Assembly (NCBI RefSeq): GCF_001425265.1 | Contig: NZ_LMEC01000022.1 | Span: forward strand, 567,877 to 631,876 | Direction of reading: 5' to 3' | Origin: Massilia sp. Root418 | GTDB lineage: Bacteria > Pseudomonadota > Gammaproteobacteria > Burkholderiales > Burkholderiaceae_D | DNA: 64,000 nucleotides | Shown here: in pieces, positions 34,448-43,828 of the stretch | Layout of the letters: every line of letters begins with the position of its first letter | Position numbering within the stretch: the first letter of the stretch is position 1 | Made by a program: the position numbers and the translations under genes | Notes under the pieces: generated by a model | Database searches by the model: none | Told to the model about the DNA's origin: nothing | The model's input: the letters and a program-made list of their open reading frames with translations, nothing else

Positions 34448-36649
34448 ATGAAAAAACAGTCCGCAAACAAGTCTCAACGTCCAACGCTGCGCCAGCTGAG
34501 CGCGGCCGCCATGCTGTGCTGCGCCGCGCTTACCGCGCAAGCGCCGGCATGGGCCGCCCCCGGCGATGATGCCGCGCTCAATTTCGTCGGCGCCGACATC
34601 GAATCCGTCATCAAGGCGGTCGGCCACTACACCAACATCACCTTCCTGATCGACCCGCGCGTGAAAGGCACCCTGACCCTGGTGTCCGAAGGCCCGATGA
34701 GCAAGACCCAGGCCTTCGCGCTGCTGACCTCCGCGCTGCGCCTGCAGGGTTTCGCCATCGTCAGCGGCGACGGCTACGCCAAGGTGGTGCCGGAGGCCGA
34801 AGCCAAGCTGCAGGCCACGCCCACCCAGATCGGTTCCGGCGCGGTGCTCAAGGGCGACCAGATCGCCACCCAGGTATTCCACCTGAATTATGAATCGTCG
34901 GCCAACCTGGTGACGGTGCTGCGTCCCCTCATCACGCCCAACAACACCATCAACGCCAACCCGGGCAACAACACCCTGGTCATCACCGACTACGCGGACA
35001 ACCTGAAGCGCCTGGGCAAGCTGATTGCCGCGCTGGACGCGCCGTCCAGCACTGACATGGACGTGATCCCGGTGCGCTACGCCATCGCCAGCGACCTGGC
35101 CACCATGCTCACCAAGCTGCTCGAACCGGGCGCCGGCGGCGGCGCCGACTCCGGCCGCGTGAGCGTGCTGGCGGACCCGCGCACCAATTCGCTGGTGGTG
35201 CGTGCGCCGTCGGTGGCGCGCGCCAACCTGGCCAAGTCGCTGATCGCCAAGCTGGACCAGCCCACCGCGCAGCTGGGCAATGTGCACGTGGTGTACCTGA
35301 AGAACGCCGAAGCGACCAAGCTGGCGCAGACCCTGCGCTCGGTGATGTCGGGCGACAGCAGCGTCACCGGCCAGGCCACCAGTGCGGCCGGCCTGAACAC
35401 CCAGCAGGGCGGCGCCGGCGGCGGCGGCGGCATGACCGGCAGCGGCAGCGGCATGACCGGCGGCACCGGCAGCAGCGGCCCCACCAACCCGCTGCTCAAC
35501 GCCAGCAGCGGCAGCAACCAGCTCAACGCGGGCGGCGCGGGCGGCTTCATCCAGGCCGACGCCACCACCAACACGCTGATCATCACCGCGCCGGAATCGG
35601 TGTACCGCAACCTGCGCGCCGTGATCGACCAGCTGGACGTGCGCCGCGCCCAGGTCTACATCGAATCGCTGATCGTGGAAGTAAGCGCCGACAAGGCCTC
35701 CGAGTTCGGCGTGCAGTGGCTGGGCCTGAGCGGCAACGACAGCTCCACCTACCGCGTGGGCGGCGGCACCTCCTTCGCCGGCGGCACCGGCAACAACCTG
35801 CTCAGCCTCGCGGCGGGCGACGGCAAGGTGCTGCCGGGCGCCGGCATGACCATCGGTATCTTCAAGCAGCTGGCGAACGGCAAGCTGGGCCTGGGCGCCG
35901 TGGCGCACGCGCTGGAAGGAGAGGGCGGCACCAACATCCTGTCCACGCCGAACGTGTTCACGCTCGATAACGAGCTGGCCACCATCCGCGTCGGCCAGAA
36001 CGTGCCCATCCTGACCGGCCAGTTCACCACCACTTCCGGCACCAGCACCAACCCGTTCCAGACCATCGACCGCAAGGACGTCGGCCTGACGCTGAAAGTG
36101 CGTCCGCAGATTTCCGAAGGCGGCACCATCAAGCTGGCCATCTACAACGAGAGCTCCAGCATCGACACCAGCGTCACGTCCGAAAGCGGCATCGTGCTCA
36201 AGACCCGCGTGATCGAGACCAACATCATTGCCGACGACGGCCAAATCGTGGTACTGGGCGGCCTGATCTCGGACGACGCCAACGACAACGTGGAAAAGGT
36301 GCGCGGCCTGGGCGACATCCCGGTGCTCGGCAACCTGTTCAAATACCAGAAGCGCGGCCGTAAAAAAACCAACCTGATGGTGTTCCTGCGCCCGGTGGTA
36401 ATCCGCAACAAGGACCAGAGCACCAGCCTGGCCACCGACCGCTACGACTACATGCGCGCCACCCAGCAGGATGTGAAGCCGAACGACACACCGCTGCTGA
36501 AGAACCTCGGCCAGCCCATGCTGCCCGGCCTGCAGGACGGCCAGCCGACGCCGGGAAGCGGCCAGATGGCGCGGCCCGTGCCGCCGCTGGTGCCCGGCCA
36601 GCTCAATCCGAACCAGGCGCCCGCGCCAGCTGAAGGCAAGCCGCAATAA
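34448..36649 (+). CDS. gspD: Type II secretion outer-membrane secretin GspD
   Basis: A 733-aa secretin. A signal peptide (about 1-38) precedes domains N0 (NFVGADIESVIKAVGHYTNITFLID), N1-N3 (repeats of NPGNNTLVITDYADNLKRL type, about 120-370) and the beta-barrel secretin core (RVGQNVPILTGQF; VGLTLKVRPQIS; GGLISDD). A Gly-rich insert with about ten GG pairs (about 318-345) lies within N3. The C-terminal Pro/Gln tail (about 695-733) may include the S domain for a pilotin. Forms the outer membrane pore. Confidence 0.97.
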   Translation: MKKQSANKSQRPTLRQLSAAAMLCCAALTAQAPAWAAPGDDAALNFVGADIESVIKAVGHYTNITFLIDPRVKGTLTLVSEGPMSKTQAFALLTSALRLQGFAIVSGDGYAKVVPEAEAKLQATPTQIGSGAVLKGDQIATQVFHLNYESSANLVTVLRPLITPNNTINANPGNNTLVITDYADNLKRLGKLIAALDAPSSTDMDVIPVRYAIASDLATMLTKLLEPGAGGGADSGRVSVLADPRTNSLVVRAPSVARANLAKSLIAKLDQPTAQLGNVHVVYLKNAEATKLAQTLRSVMSGDSSVTGQATSAAGLNTQQGGAGGGGGMTGSGSGMTGGTGSSGPTNPLLNASSGSNQLNAGGAGGFIQADATTNTLIITAPESVYRNLRAVIDQLDVRRAQVYIESLIVEVSADKASEFGVQWLGLSGNDSSTYRVGGGTSFAGGTGNNLLSLAAGDGKVLPGAGMTIGIFKQLANGKLGLGAVAHALEGEGGTNILSTPNVFTLDNELATIRVGQNVPILTGQFTTTSGTSTNPFQTIDRKDVGLTLKVRPQISEGGTIKLAIYNESSSIDTSVTSESGIVLKTRVIETNIIADDGQIVVLGGLISDDANDNVEKVRGLGDIPVLGNLFKYQKRGRKKTNLMVFLRPVVIRNKDQSTSLATDRYDYMRATQQDVKPNDTPLLKNLGQPMLPGLQDGQPTPGSGQMARPVPPLVPGQLNPNQAPAPAEGKPQ

Positions 36650-38070
36650 TGAGCAACCTGCTGCCCTACGCCTTCGCGCGCGACTATTCGGTGCTGGCCC
36701 AGCCGGGCCAGGAAGCCGAGCACTCGGTGGACCTGTACGTCTCAAGCGCCACCGCGCCGGCCGCCATCGCCGAAGTGTCGCGCCGCTTCGGCCGCATCAA
36801 CCTGAAAACCCTGGGCCGCGCCGACCTGGAGGAAGCCATCGCCAAGGCCTACGCCGGCGCCGGCGGCGACGCCTCGCAGGTGGCCGACGAATTCGACGCC
36901 GACCTGGACCTGACCAAGCTGCTGCAGGACGTGCCGGCCATCGAGGACTTGCTGGAATCGAGCGACGACGCGCCGGTGATCCGCATGATCAACGCGCTGC
37001 TCACCCAGGCCCTGCGCGAAGGCGCGTCCGACATCCACATCGAGCCCTTCGAGCAAACCTCGGTGGTGCGCTTCCGCGTGGACGGCACGCTGCGCGACGT
37101 GGTCAAGCCGCGCAAGGCCATCCACGGCTCCTTGATTTCCCGTATCAAGATCATGGCGCAGCTGGACATCGCCGAGAAACGCTTGCCGCAGGACGGCCGC
37201 ATCACGCTGCGCGTGGGCGGCAAGCCGGTCGACGTGCGCGTCTCCACGCTGCCCACCGGCCACGGCGAACGCGCCGTGCTGCGTTTGCTGGACAAGGAAG
37301 CCGGCCGCCTGGACCTGCAGCACCTCGGCATGAGCGACGCCATGCTGCCGCAGTTCGACAGCCTGATCGCCCAGCCGCACGGCATCGTGCTGGTGACCGG
37401 CCCCACCGGCTCCGGCAAGACCACCACCTTGTACGCCGCGCTCTCGCGCGTGAACTCCACCACCACCAACATCCTCACGGTGGAAGACCCGATCGAATAT
37501 GACCTGCAGGGCGTGGGCCAGACCCAGGTCAACCCGCGCATCGACATGACCTTCGCCAAGGCCCTGCGCGCCATCCTGCGCCAGGATCCGGACGTGATCA
37601 TGATCGGCGAGATCCGCGACCTGGAAACGGCGCAGATCGCGGTGCAGGCTTCGCTCACCGGCCACCTGGTGCTGGCCACGCTGCACACCAACGACGCCTC
37701 GGCGGCCGTCACGCGCCTGCTGGACATGGGCATCGAGCCCTTCCTGCTGTCGTCCTCGCTGCTCGGCGTGCTGGCCCAGCGGCTGGTGCGCAAGCTGTGC
37801 CCGTCCTGCAAGACCTTCGACGGCGCGCAGTGGCACGCGGTGGGCTGCGAGCATTGCGGCCACACGGGCTACCAGGGCCGGGTCGGCATCTACGAACTGC
37901 TGCGGACCACCGAAGAAATCCGCGCCCAGATCCACAACCGCGCCTCGGAAGCCGAAGTGCGCGCGGCCGCGCAGGCCGGCGGCATGAAGACCATGCGTGA
38001 CGATGGTGAACGCTGGCTGCGCGACGGTACCACCACGCAGGCCGAACTGCTGCGCGTGGCGAAGGACTAG
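36649..38070 (+). CDS. gspE: Type II secretion ATPase GspE
   Basis: A 473-aa cytoplasmic hexameric ATPase. The Walker A loop GPTGSGKTT starts at Gly251; Walker B-like VIMIGEIRD and His-box LATLHTNDA follow. A zinc tetracysteine CPSC...CEHC is present near 384-407, diagnostic for GspE/PilB against TadA. The N-terminus lacks the ~80-residue N1 domain of long GspE forms. ATG overlaps the gspD stop by one base. Confidence 0.97.
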   Translation: MSNLLPYAFARDYSVLAQPGQEAEHSVDLYVSSATAPAAIAEVSRRFGRINLKTLGRADLEEAIAKAYAGAGGDASQVADEFDADLDLTKLLQDVPAIEDLLESSDDAPVIRMINALLTQALREGASDIHIEPFEQTSVVRFRVDGTLRDVVKPRKAIHGSLISRIKIMAQLDIAEKRLPQDGRITLRVGGKPVDVRVSTLPTGHGERAVLRLLDKEAGRLDLQHLGMSDAMLPQFDSLIAQPHGIVLVTGPTGSGKTTTLYAALSRVNSTTTNILTVEDPIEYDLQGVGQTQVNPRIDMTFAKALRAILRQDPDVIMIGEIRDLETAQIAVQASLTGHLVLATLHTNDASAAVTRLLDMGIEPFLLSSSLLGVLAQRLVRKLCPSCKTFDGAQWHAVGCEHCGHTGYQGRVGIYELLRTTEEIRAQIHNRASEAEVRAAAQAGGMKTMRDDGERWLRDGTTTQAELLRVAKD

Positions 38071-38075
38071 CGACC

Positions 38076-39296
38076 ATGCCCGCATTCCGCTACGAAGCCG
38101 TGGACACCGGCGGCGCCACCAGGAAGGGCGTGGTCAACGCCGACAGCCCGCGCTCGGCCCGCTCCGACCTGCGCGCGCAAGGCCTCACGCCGCTCAAGGT
38201 GGAAGCCATCTCGGCCCAGGTGGACGCCAGCGGCAAGGCCACCCGGCGCGGCTTCGGCGAGCGCCTGTCCACCACCGAGCTGGCGCTGTTCACGCGCCAG
38301 CTGGCCAGCCTGCTGGAAGCGGGCCTGCCGCTGGAGCAGGCCTTCTCGGCGCTGCTGGAACAGGCCGAGCGGCCCTATGTGCGCGACCTGATCGCCTCCA
38401 TCCGTTCCGAGGTGATCGGCGGCGCCGCGCTGTCCGAAGTGCTGTCGCGCCACCCGCGCGACTTCGCCGAGATCTACCGCGCGCTGGTGGCCTCGGGCGA
38501 GCAGATCGGCCAGCTCTCGCGCGTGCTCACCCGCCTGGCCGACTACATCGAACGCCGCAACGCGCTGGTGCAAAAGGTCAAGCTGGCGTTCACCTACCCG
38601 GCCATCGTGACCGTGGTGGCGTTCTCCATCGTGATCTTCCTGCTCACCTACGTGGTGCCGCAGATCGTCTCGGTGTTCGCCAACACCAAGCAAAAGCTGC
38701 CGGTGCTGACCGTGATCATGCTGGCCGTATCCGACTTCGTGCGCAACTACGGCCTGATCGTGCTGGTGCTGCTGATCGGCGCCTGGGTGTCGTGGCGGCG
38801 CGCGCTGCAGAACATCGCGCTCAAGACGCGCTGGCACACCTGGCTGCTGACCGCGCCGCTATACGGCAAGTTCGAGCGCAGCCTGAACACCGCGCGCTTC
38901 GCCAGCACCCTGGCCATCACCACCGGATCCGGCGTACCGATCCTGCGCGCGCTGGAAACCAGCCGCGACACGCTGACCAACGTCGCCATGCAGCAGCTGG
39001 TGGAAGAAGCCAGCGACGCGGTGCGCGAAGGCGTGAGCCTGGCGCGTGCGCTGTCGGCGCAGAAGCATTTCCCGCCCATGCTGGTGCACATGATACGGGC
39101 CGGCGAAATCACCGGCGAGCTGCCGGCCATGCTGAACCGCGCCGCCAGCGCGCAGGAAGCCGACCTGGAACGGCGCACGCTCACCATCGCCGGCCTGCTG
39201 GAGCCGGCGCTGATCCTGGCCATGGGCCTGGTGGTGCTGCTGATTGTTCTGGCGGTGCTGATGCCGATTATCGAAATTAACCAGCTGGTGCATTGA
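38076..39296 (+). CDS. gspF: Type II secretion inner-membrane platform protein GspF
   Basis: A 406-aa polytopic protein with two T2SSF domains (about 70-195 and 275-395) and three membrane helices (about 170-192, 222-242, 376-398). FTRQLASLLEAGLPLEQAFSALLEQAE and FASTLAITTGSGVPILRALE are the repeated core. It forms the platform with GspC/L/M. Stop 3 bp before gspC. Confidence 0.97.
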   Translation: MPAFRYEAVDTGGATRKGVVNADSPRSARSDLRAQGLTPLKVEAISAQVDASGKATRRGFGERLSTTELALFTRQLASLLEAGLPLEQAFSALLEQAERPYVRDLIASIRSEVIGGAALSEVLSRHPRDFAEIYRALVASGEQIGQLSRVLTRLADYIERRNALVQKVKLAFTYPAIVTVVAFSIVIFLLTYVVPQIVSVFANTKQKLPVLTVIMLAVSDFVRNYGLIVLVLLIGAWVSWRRALQNIALKTRWHTWLLTAPLYGKFERSLNTARFASTLAITTGSGVPILRALETSRDTLTNVAMQQLVEEASDAVREGVSLARALSAQKHFPPMLVHMIRAGEITGELPAMLNRAASAQEADLERRTLTIAGLLEPALILAMGLVVLLIVLAVLMPIIEINQLVH

Positions 39297-39298
39297 AC

Positions 39299-39835
39299 AT
39301 GAATCGTCTGCCTGTCGTAGCAAGTTTTGTGGCCGTGGTGGCCCTGTCCGCCTCGTGCGCCTATTGGGGCATGCTGCTGTTCAAACCCGAGCAGCGTCCG
39401 CTGGCCGCCGTGCCGATGCAGGCGCCGCCGGAAGCGTCGGTGGCGGCTGCGCGCAACCTGTTCGGCGGCGACATCACGGTCGCCGCCGCCAGCAACTACC
39501 AGCTGCGTGGCGTGGTGGCCGCCGCCAACGGGCGCGGCAGCGTGGCCATCATCGCGGTGGACGGCCAGCCCGGCAAGGCCTACCCGGTGGGTGCCGAAGT
39601 GGCCAGCAATGTGAAAGTACAGGAAGTGCAGGGCTTATACGTGGTGCTGTCCGAAGGCGGCATCCAGAAGCGGCTCGACCTGCCGCCGCCGGAAAGCGCC
39701 AGTTCCTCCAGCGCCACCGCCGCGCCGCTGCCGATGCCGCCGGTCCAGCAGCCGGCGCCGCCCGCGCCCCAGCCTGCCCCCCCGGCGCCACAGCCGCCCC
39801 CCCAAATGCCTACACCCGTCAGCGGAACCCGATAA
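39299..39835 (+). CDS. gspC: Type II secretion protein GspC (short form, no PDZ)
   Basis: A 178-aa bitopic protein: one membrane helix (about 5-30), then the HR domain (ARNLFGGDITVAAASNYQLRGVVAA; KAYPVGAEV; VQGLYVVLSEGGIQKRLDL) that contacts the secretin. After residue ~130 it ends in a Pro/Ala/Gln-rich tail and has no PDZ or coiled-coil domain, unlike E. coli-type GspC. It is the last gene of the operon, where many T2SS put gspC first. ATG 39299 is chosen over TTG 39293. Confidence 0.85.
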   Translation: MNRLPVVASFVAVVALSASCAYWGMLLFKPEQRPLAAVPMQAPPEASVAAARNLFGGDITVAAASNYQLRGVVAAANGRGSVAIIAVDGQPGKAYPVGAEVASNVKVQEVQGLYVVLSEGGIQKRLDLPPPESASSSSATAAPLPMPPVQQPAPPAPQPAPPAPQPPPQMPTPVSGTR

Positions 39836-39840
39836 GCAAG

Positions 39841-39889
39841 CTGAGCCGCATTCTCCCCCATTCGGGGTCTGACCCCGAGTGCGGCTCAG
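39841..39889. repeat. REP-like palindrome, copy 1
   Basis: Outer arms CTGAGCCGCA (39841-39850) and TGCGGCTCAG (39880-39889) enclose an inner hairpin TCGGGGT-CTG-ACCCCGA (39862-39878). It begins 5 bp after the gspC stop and shares its arms and core with copy 2. It could terminate the gsp operon. Confidence 0.85.
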
Positions 39890-39969
39890 CCCGCTCTGTC
39901 ATAGGGCGTGGCAAATCAGCTCATGCCAGAGTACAAGTTCGCGTGATGGAAATCCGCTGTATCAACAAG

Positions 39970-40040
39970 GCGGCCTCAGCCGCATTCCGCCCCACTTCGG
40001 GGTCTGACCCCGAAGTGGGGCGGAATGCGGCTCAGGCCGC
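39970..40040. repeat. REP-like palindrome, copy 2 (71 bp, near perfect)
   Basis: Arms of 34 bp (39970-40003, 40007-40040) with a single mismatch surround a 3-nt CTG loop; the core is again TCGGGGT-CTG-ACCCCGA and the outer part contains AGCCGCATTCC. It ends on the stop codon of the 64-aa gene. The 80 bp between copies holds nothing I recognise. Confidence 0.9.
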
Positions 40041-40234
40041 TAGTCGTCGTCGGATTGGGCGGGGTCGATTTTCTTGAGGGCGGCCTTGGCGGCCTGGCGC
40101 TGGGCCGAGACCGGCTTGGCGTGCGGGCCGGCCGCGCGGTTCTTGGCCAGCGCCGCGTAGGGATTGCGCGGCTTTTGGGAGGGTTCGACGCGGAACTGCA
40201 TCTTTTGCCGCGTCGCCAGGGCCTTGTTTGCCAT
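40040..40234 (-). CDS. 64-aa basic protein, unknown function
   Basis: A small Lys/Arg/Ala-rich protein with an acidic C-terminus (DPAQSDDD). AAGGAGGGCAACGGCG precedes ATG 40234, a strong ribosome binding site. No membrane segment or signal. I do not recognise a family. Its stop touches the 71-bp palindrome and its start is 19 bp downstream of hslU, so it may be the last gene of the hslVU transcript. Confidence 0.65.
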   Translation of the reverse strand: MANKALATRQKMQFRVEPSQKPRNPYAALAKNRAAGPHAKPVSAQRQAAKAALKKIDPAQSDDD

Positions 40235-40253
40235 CGCCGTTGCCCTCCTTTCC

Positions 40254-41591
40254 TTACAGCACGTAGCGCGACAGGTCTTCGTTGACCGCCAGCGCATCCA
40301 GGCGCGCGTTGACGTAGCCGGCGTCGATGGTCAGCGTCTGGCTGCCGCCTTCGCTGGCGCTGAAGGAAATTTCTTCCAGCAGCTTTTCCATCACCGTGTA
40401 CAGCCGCCGCGCACCGATGTTTTCCGTGCGCTCGTTGACCTGGTAGGAAATCTCCGCCAGCCGCGTGATGCCGTCCGGCGCGAAGTCCAGCTTGACGCCC
40501 TCCGTGGCCAGCAGCGCTTCGTACTGCTTGGTCAGGCAGGCGTCGGTCGAGGTCAGGATGCGCTCGAAGTCGGCAATCGACAGCGATTCGAGCTCCACCC
40601 GGATCGGGAAGCGGCCCTGCAGCTCCGGGATCAGGTCCGACGGCTTGGCCAGGTGGAAGGCGCCCGAGGCGATGAACAGGATGTGGTCGGTGCGTATCAT
40701 GCCGTACTTGGTGTTGACCGTGGTGCCCTCCACCAATGGCAGCAGGTCGCGCTGCACGCCGGCGCGCGACACGTCGGCGCCGCCCATTTCCGAACGCGAG
40801 GCAATCTTGTCGATCTCGTCCAGGAACACGATGCCGTTCTGCTCCACGTTCTGGATGGCTTTCTGCTTCATCTCGTCTTCATTGACCAGCTTGGCCGCCT
40901 CCTCGTCCAGCAGCAGCTTCATGGCTTCCTTGATCTTGACCTTGCGCGCCTTCTTGCGCCCGCCGCCGATGCCGGAGAACATGGACTTGATCTGCTCGGT
41001 CATCTCCTCCATGCCGGGCGGGGCCATGATTTCCATCTGCGGCGCGGTGTCGGCCAGTTCGATCTCGATTTCCTTGTCGTCCAGCTCGCCCTCCCGCAGG
41101 CGCTTGCGGAAGGTCTGGCGGGTGCTGTCGGGCTTGGCGTCGTCGGCCGGCGCGGCGGTGGCGAAGCCGAAGTCGCGCGGCGGCGGCAGCAGGATGTCGA
41201 GCACGCGGTCTTCCGCGGCGTCCTCGGCGCGCGCGCGCACCTTGGCCATCTCGGCCGACCGGGTCTGCTTGATGCCGATGTCCACCAGGTCGCGGATGAT
41301 GGTGTCCACGTCGCGCCCCACGTAACCCACCTCGGTGAACTTGGTGGCTTCGATCTTGATGAAGGGCGCGTCGGCCAGCTTGGCCAGGCGGCGCGCGATC
41401 TCGGTCTTGCCCACCCCGGTGGGGCCTATCATCAGGATGTTCTTGGGCGTGATTTCGTGGCGCAGCGGCTCTTCCACCTGCTGGCGGCGCCAGCGGTTGC
41501 GCAGCGCGATGGCCACCGCGCGCTTGGCCTTGCCCTGGCCCACCACGTGCTTGTCGAGTTCGCCGACGATTTCTTGCGGAGTCATATTCAT
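40254..41591 (-). CDS. hslU: HslU ATPase subunit of the HslUV protease
   Basis: A 445-aa AAA+ unfoldase. TPQEIVGELDKHVVGQ at the N-terminus, Walker A GPTGVGKTE, the I domain with an insertion rich in charged residues (about 140-240), and Walker B GIVFLDEIDKIA. The C-terminal YVL docks in HslV. ATG 41591 is chosen because it overlaps the hslV stop (ATGA) and GGAAGG lies upstream; ATG 41585 is in-frame two codons later. Confidence 0.97.
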   Translation of the reverse strand: MNMTPQEIVGELDKHVVGQGKAKRAVAIALRNRWRRQQVEEPLRHEITPKNILMIGPTGVGKTEIARRLAKLADAPFIKIEATKFTEVGYVGRDVDTIIRDLVDIGIKQTRSAEMAKVRARAEDAAEDRVLDILLPPPRDFGFATAAPADDAKPDSTRQTFRKRLREGELDDKEIEIELADTAPQMEIMAPPGMEEMTEQIKSMFSGIGGGRKKARKVKIKEAMKLLLDEEAAKLVNEDEMKQKAIQNVEQNGIVFLDEIDKIASRSEMGGADVSRAGVQRDLLPLVEGTTVNTKYGMIRTDHILFIASGAFHLAKPSDLIPELQGRFPIRVELESLSIADFERILTSTDACLTKQYEALLATEGVKLDFAPDGITRLAEISYQVNERTENIGARRLYTVMEKLLEEISFSASEGGSQTLTIDAGYVNARLDALAVNEDLSRYVL

Positions 41592-42136
41592 TCTGCCTTC
41601 CCGTCCAGCGTTTCGATGATGTGGGACATATTCGTGTAGATGCACAGCTCGCCGGCGATGGTGAGCGCTTTCTTCACGATCTCGGCCGGCGTCAGTTCGG
41701 TGTTTTCCTGCAGGGCCAGCGCGGCCGACTGGGCGTACGTGCCGCCCGAGCCGATGGCGCCGATGCCTTTTTCGGGTTCCAGCACGTCGCCGTTGCCGGT
41801 GATGACCAGGGTGGAGGTGGCGTCGGCCACCAGCAGCATGGCTTCCAGGCGGCGCAGCACGCGGTCGGTGCGCCAGTCCTTGGCCAGCTCGACCGAGGCG
41901 CGCAGCAGGTTGCCCTGGTGTTTTTCCAGCTTGGCTTCGAAGCGGTCCAGCAGGGTGAAGGCGTCGGCGGTGCCGCCGGCAAAGCCGCACAGCACTTTGC
42001 CCTGGTACAGCTTGCGTACCTTGCGGGCCGTGCCCTTCATGACGATGTTGCCCAAGGTGACCTGGCCGTCGCCGCCCAGCGCGACCTGGCTGCCGCGGCG
42101 CACGCACAGGATGGTGGTGCCGTGAAATTGTTCCAT
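41588..42136 (-). CDS. hslV: HslV peptidase subunit of the HslUV protease
   Basis: A 182-aa N-terminal nucleophile peptidase. After a 6-residue propeptide MEQFHG the mature protein starts TTILCVRRG, with Thr7 the expected catalytic nucleophile. GGDGQVTLGN, GFAGGTADAFTLLDRFE and AKDWRTDR are conserved. ATG 42136 has GAGGTC upstream. Translationally coupled to hslU. Confidence 0.97.
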   Translation of the reverse strand: MEQFHGTTILCVRRGSQVALGGDGQVTLGNIVMKGTARKVRKLYQGKVLCGFAGGTADAFTLLDRFEAKLEKHQGNLLRASVELAKDWRTDRVLRRLEAMLLVADATSTLVITGNGDVLEPEKGIGAIGSGGTYAQSAALALQENTELTPAEIVKKALTIAGELCIYTNMSHIIETLDGKAE

Positions 42137-42265
42137 GTTGACCTCAAAGTAGTGACGCTCGACGCTGATGCGGGCGCCAGCCCCTGACATGGGGTCTGGC
42201 TGGACAATTGCAAGACGGGCCAGCGGCGCTGCCCCGCTGCCTTCATCGCTGCCTTGATCGCCGCC

Positions 42266-43684
42266 CTAGTACTTGTGGGCGAAAATGCGCGCCAGGCCGG
42301 CGTAGCCCAGCAGGCGCATCAGCGCTGCCACCAGGTGGTTCACTTCCCGGAATTCTACTCTTCTGCCGTCCTGCGCGAGGTGTTGCAGACGCGCCAGCAG
42401 CTGGTTGGCGGCGCCGAAGTCCAGCCGCGCCAGGCGCGAGCAGTCGAACACCAGGGCCGGATAGCGGGCGGCGTAGTCGCTGATGGCGTCCAGCAGCGCG
42501 CCGCAGTTGTTGTCCACCAGCGGCGGCAGCAGGAAGCGGTCGGATGCGGCGCCGGCAGGCGCGGCCAGGCGCGCGGCCATGGCCACCTGCTGCGGCGCCG
42601 GCGGCGCATAGGGCGGGGGCGACACCTCGAAGGTGACGCAGTAATCCATGCTGGCTTCTTCAAAATCCTTCTCGCGCTGCAGCAGCTGCAACAGTTCCAG
42701 CAGCAGCAGCCAGGGCGCTTCGCCGTCGTCGCGGCGGCCCACTGCCAGCCCGCTTTGCAGCAGCGCGGCCAGCTCGGCGGCGGCCACCACGATCAGTTCG
42801 CGGCCCTGTTTTTGCAGGCTTTGCAGGGCGGCCAGCAGCAGCGCGCAGCCGGCCGCGTCCGCCACGGCCACGCGGCTCAGGTCCAGGCGCAGCGGTGCGG
42901 CGCCGTCCAGCGCGGTCAGGCGCGCGATGGCGCCGGCGGCCTCCGCGTCCAGCGCCGGACCGAAGGCCACGGTGGGCGTGATGCCGGCGTAGGCGGCCGG
43001 GGCGGCAGCGCCAGTTGCGGCGGCGGGGGCGCTGCCGTGGAGGGCCGGGATCGCGGGTGCGGCGCCCGGGCCGCGCCACGCCGGCGGCGAGGTCTCGAAA
43101 GTGCTGGCGTAGTCGATCGACAGGCTGTCGAACTGTTCCTGCAAGCCCTGCACCTGGTACAGGTCGAACAGCAGCCACCATACCGTGCGGTCTTGCTGCG
43201 CACCCAGGCCGGACGCGCCGGCCTCGGCCAGTGCGGCGCCCAGCATCTGCCCGGCCAGGGCGGCCTGGCCGTTGGCGTACAGCAGGGCGCTTTCTTCCAC
43301 CACCGGCGCGCTGGATTCGGCGGCGGCGGGCGCCGGCATTTCATCGTCGGCCAGCAGCTGGGTGGTGCTGGCGTCCAGCAGGGGCAGGGTGTCGGGGCCG
43401 CCGGCGAGGTCGGCGCTGGCGCCGGGCGCCGGGGCCGCGGCGGCCGGCCGTGGCGGGCGGCTGCCCCAGGCCGGTTCCGGGGTGTTGAAGATGTCGGCCT
43501 CCATGGCTGCTTCGATGGCGTCGATCTTGAGGGCCGTGGCGCGCGCAATGTCGCGCTGCAGCTGGCTGTTGGCGGCGGCGCGCTGGGCTTCGCTGTTGGC
43601 TGCCAGGCGCGCGGCGTCGTCGTCGCCATCGGTGGCGGCGGCAGTCTCCGGCTTGCCTTTCTTGAACAGGGAAAACAGGCCCAC
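42266..43684 (-). CDS. Protein with two STAS-like domains
   Basis: A 472-aa soluble protein. A basic N-terminus (MGLFSLFKKGKPE) and Ala-rich coiled segment lead to two STAS-like modules in the last ~240 residues: one around LRLDLSRVAVADAAGCALLLAAL, the other around LVFDCSRLARLDFGAANQLLARL. Each is preceded by a helical half with FE(T/V)SPP (about 190 and 350). STAS domains bind nucleotides or anti-sigma partners; no partner gene is nearby. It lies between hslV and the dksA terminator. Confidence 0.8.
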   Translation of the reverse strand: MGLFSLFKKGKPETAAATDGDDDAARLAANSEAQRAAANSQLQRDIARATALKIDAIEAAMEADIFNTPEPAWGSRPPRPAAAAPAPGASADLAGGPDTLPLLDASTTQLLADDEMPAPAAAESSAPVVEESALLYANGQAALAGQMLGAALAEAGASGLGAQQDRTVWWLLFDLYQVQGLQEQFDSLSIDYASTFETSPPAWRGPGAAPAIPALHGSAPAAATGAAAPAAYAGITPTVAFGPALDAEAAGAIARLTALDGAAPLRLDLSRVAVADAAGCALLLAALQSLQKQGRELIVVAAAELAALLQSGLAVGRRDDGEAPWLLLLELLQLLQREKDFEEASMDYCVTFEVSPPPYAPPAPQQVAMAARLAAPAGAASDRFLLPPLVDNNCGALLDAISDYAARYPALVFDCSRLARLDFGAANQLLARLQHLAQDGRRVEFREVNHLVAALMRLLGYAGLARIFAHKY

Positions 43685-43737
43685 GGCGTTCCTCGCTATG
43701 CTGGACTCTCAGTGTAGCCGAAGAGCAAGGCAGAAAA

Positions 43738-43772
43738 CAAAAAAAGCATGCGGCGCGGGCGGCATGCTTTTT
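43738..43772. terminator. Bidirectional terminator between dksA and the STAS gene
   Basis: An 11-bp perfect stem (43741-43751/43762-43772) AAAAAGCATGC/GCATGCTTTTT with A- and T-runs on both sides and a GC-rich 10-nt loop. Lies 57 bp after the dksA stop. Confidence 0.9.
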
Positions 43773-43828
43773 CGGGGTGAGCCGTCCGCCTGCGCCCATG
43801 CGCCGGGGAGGCTGCTGCTGCGGCCGGC

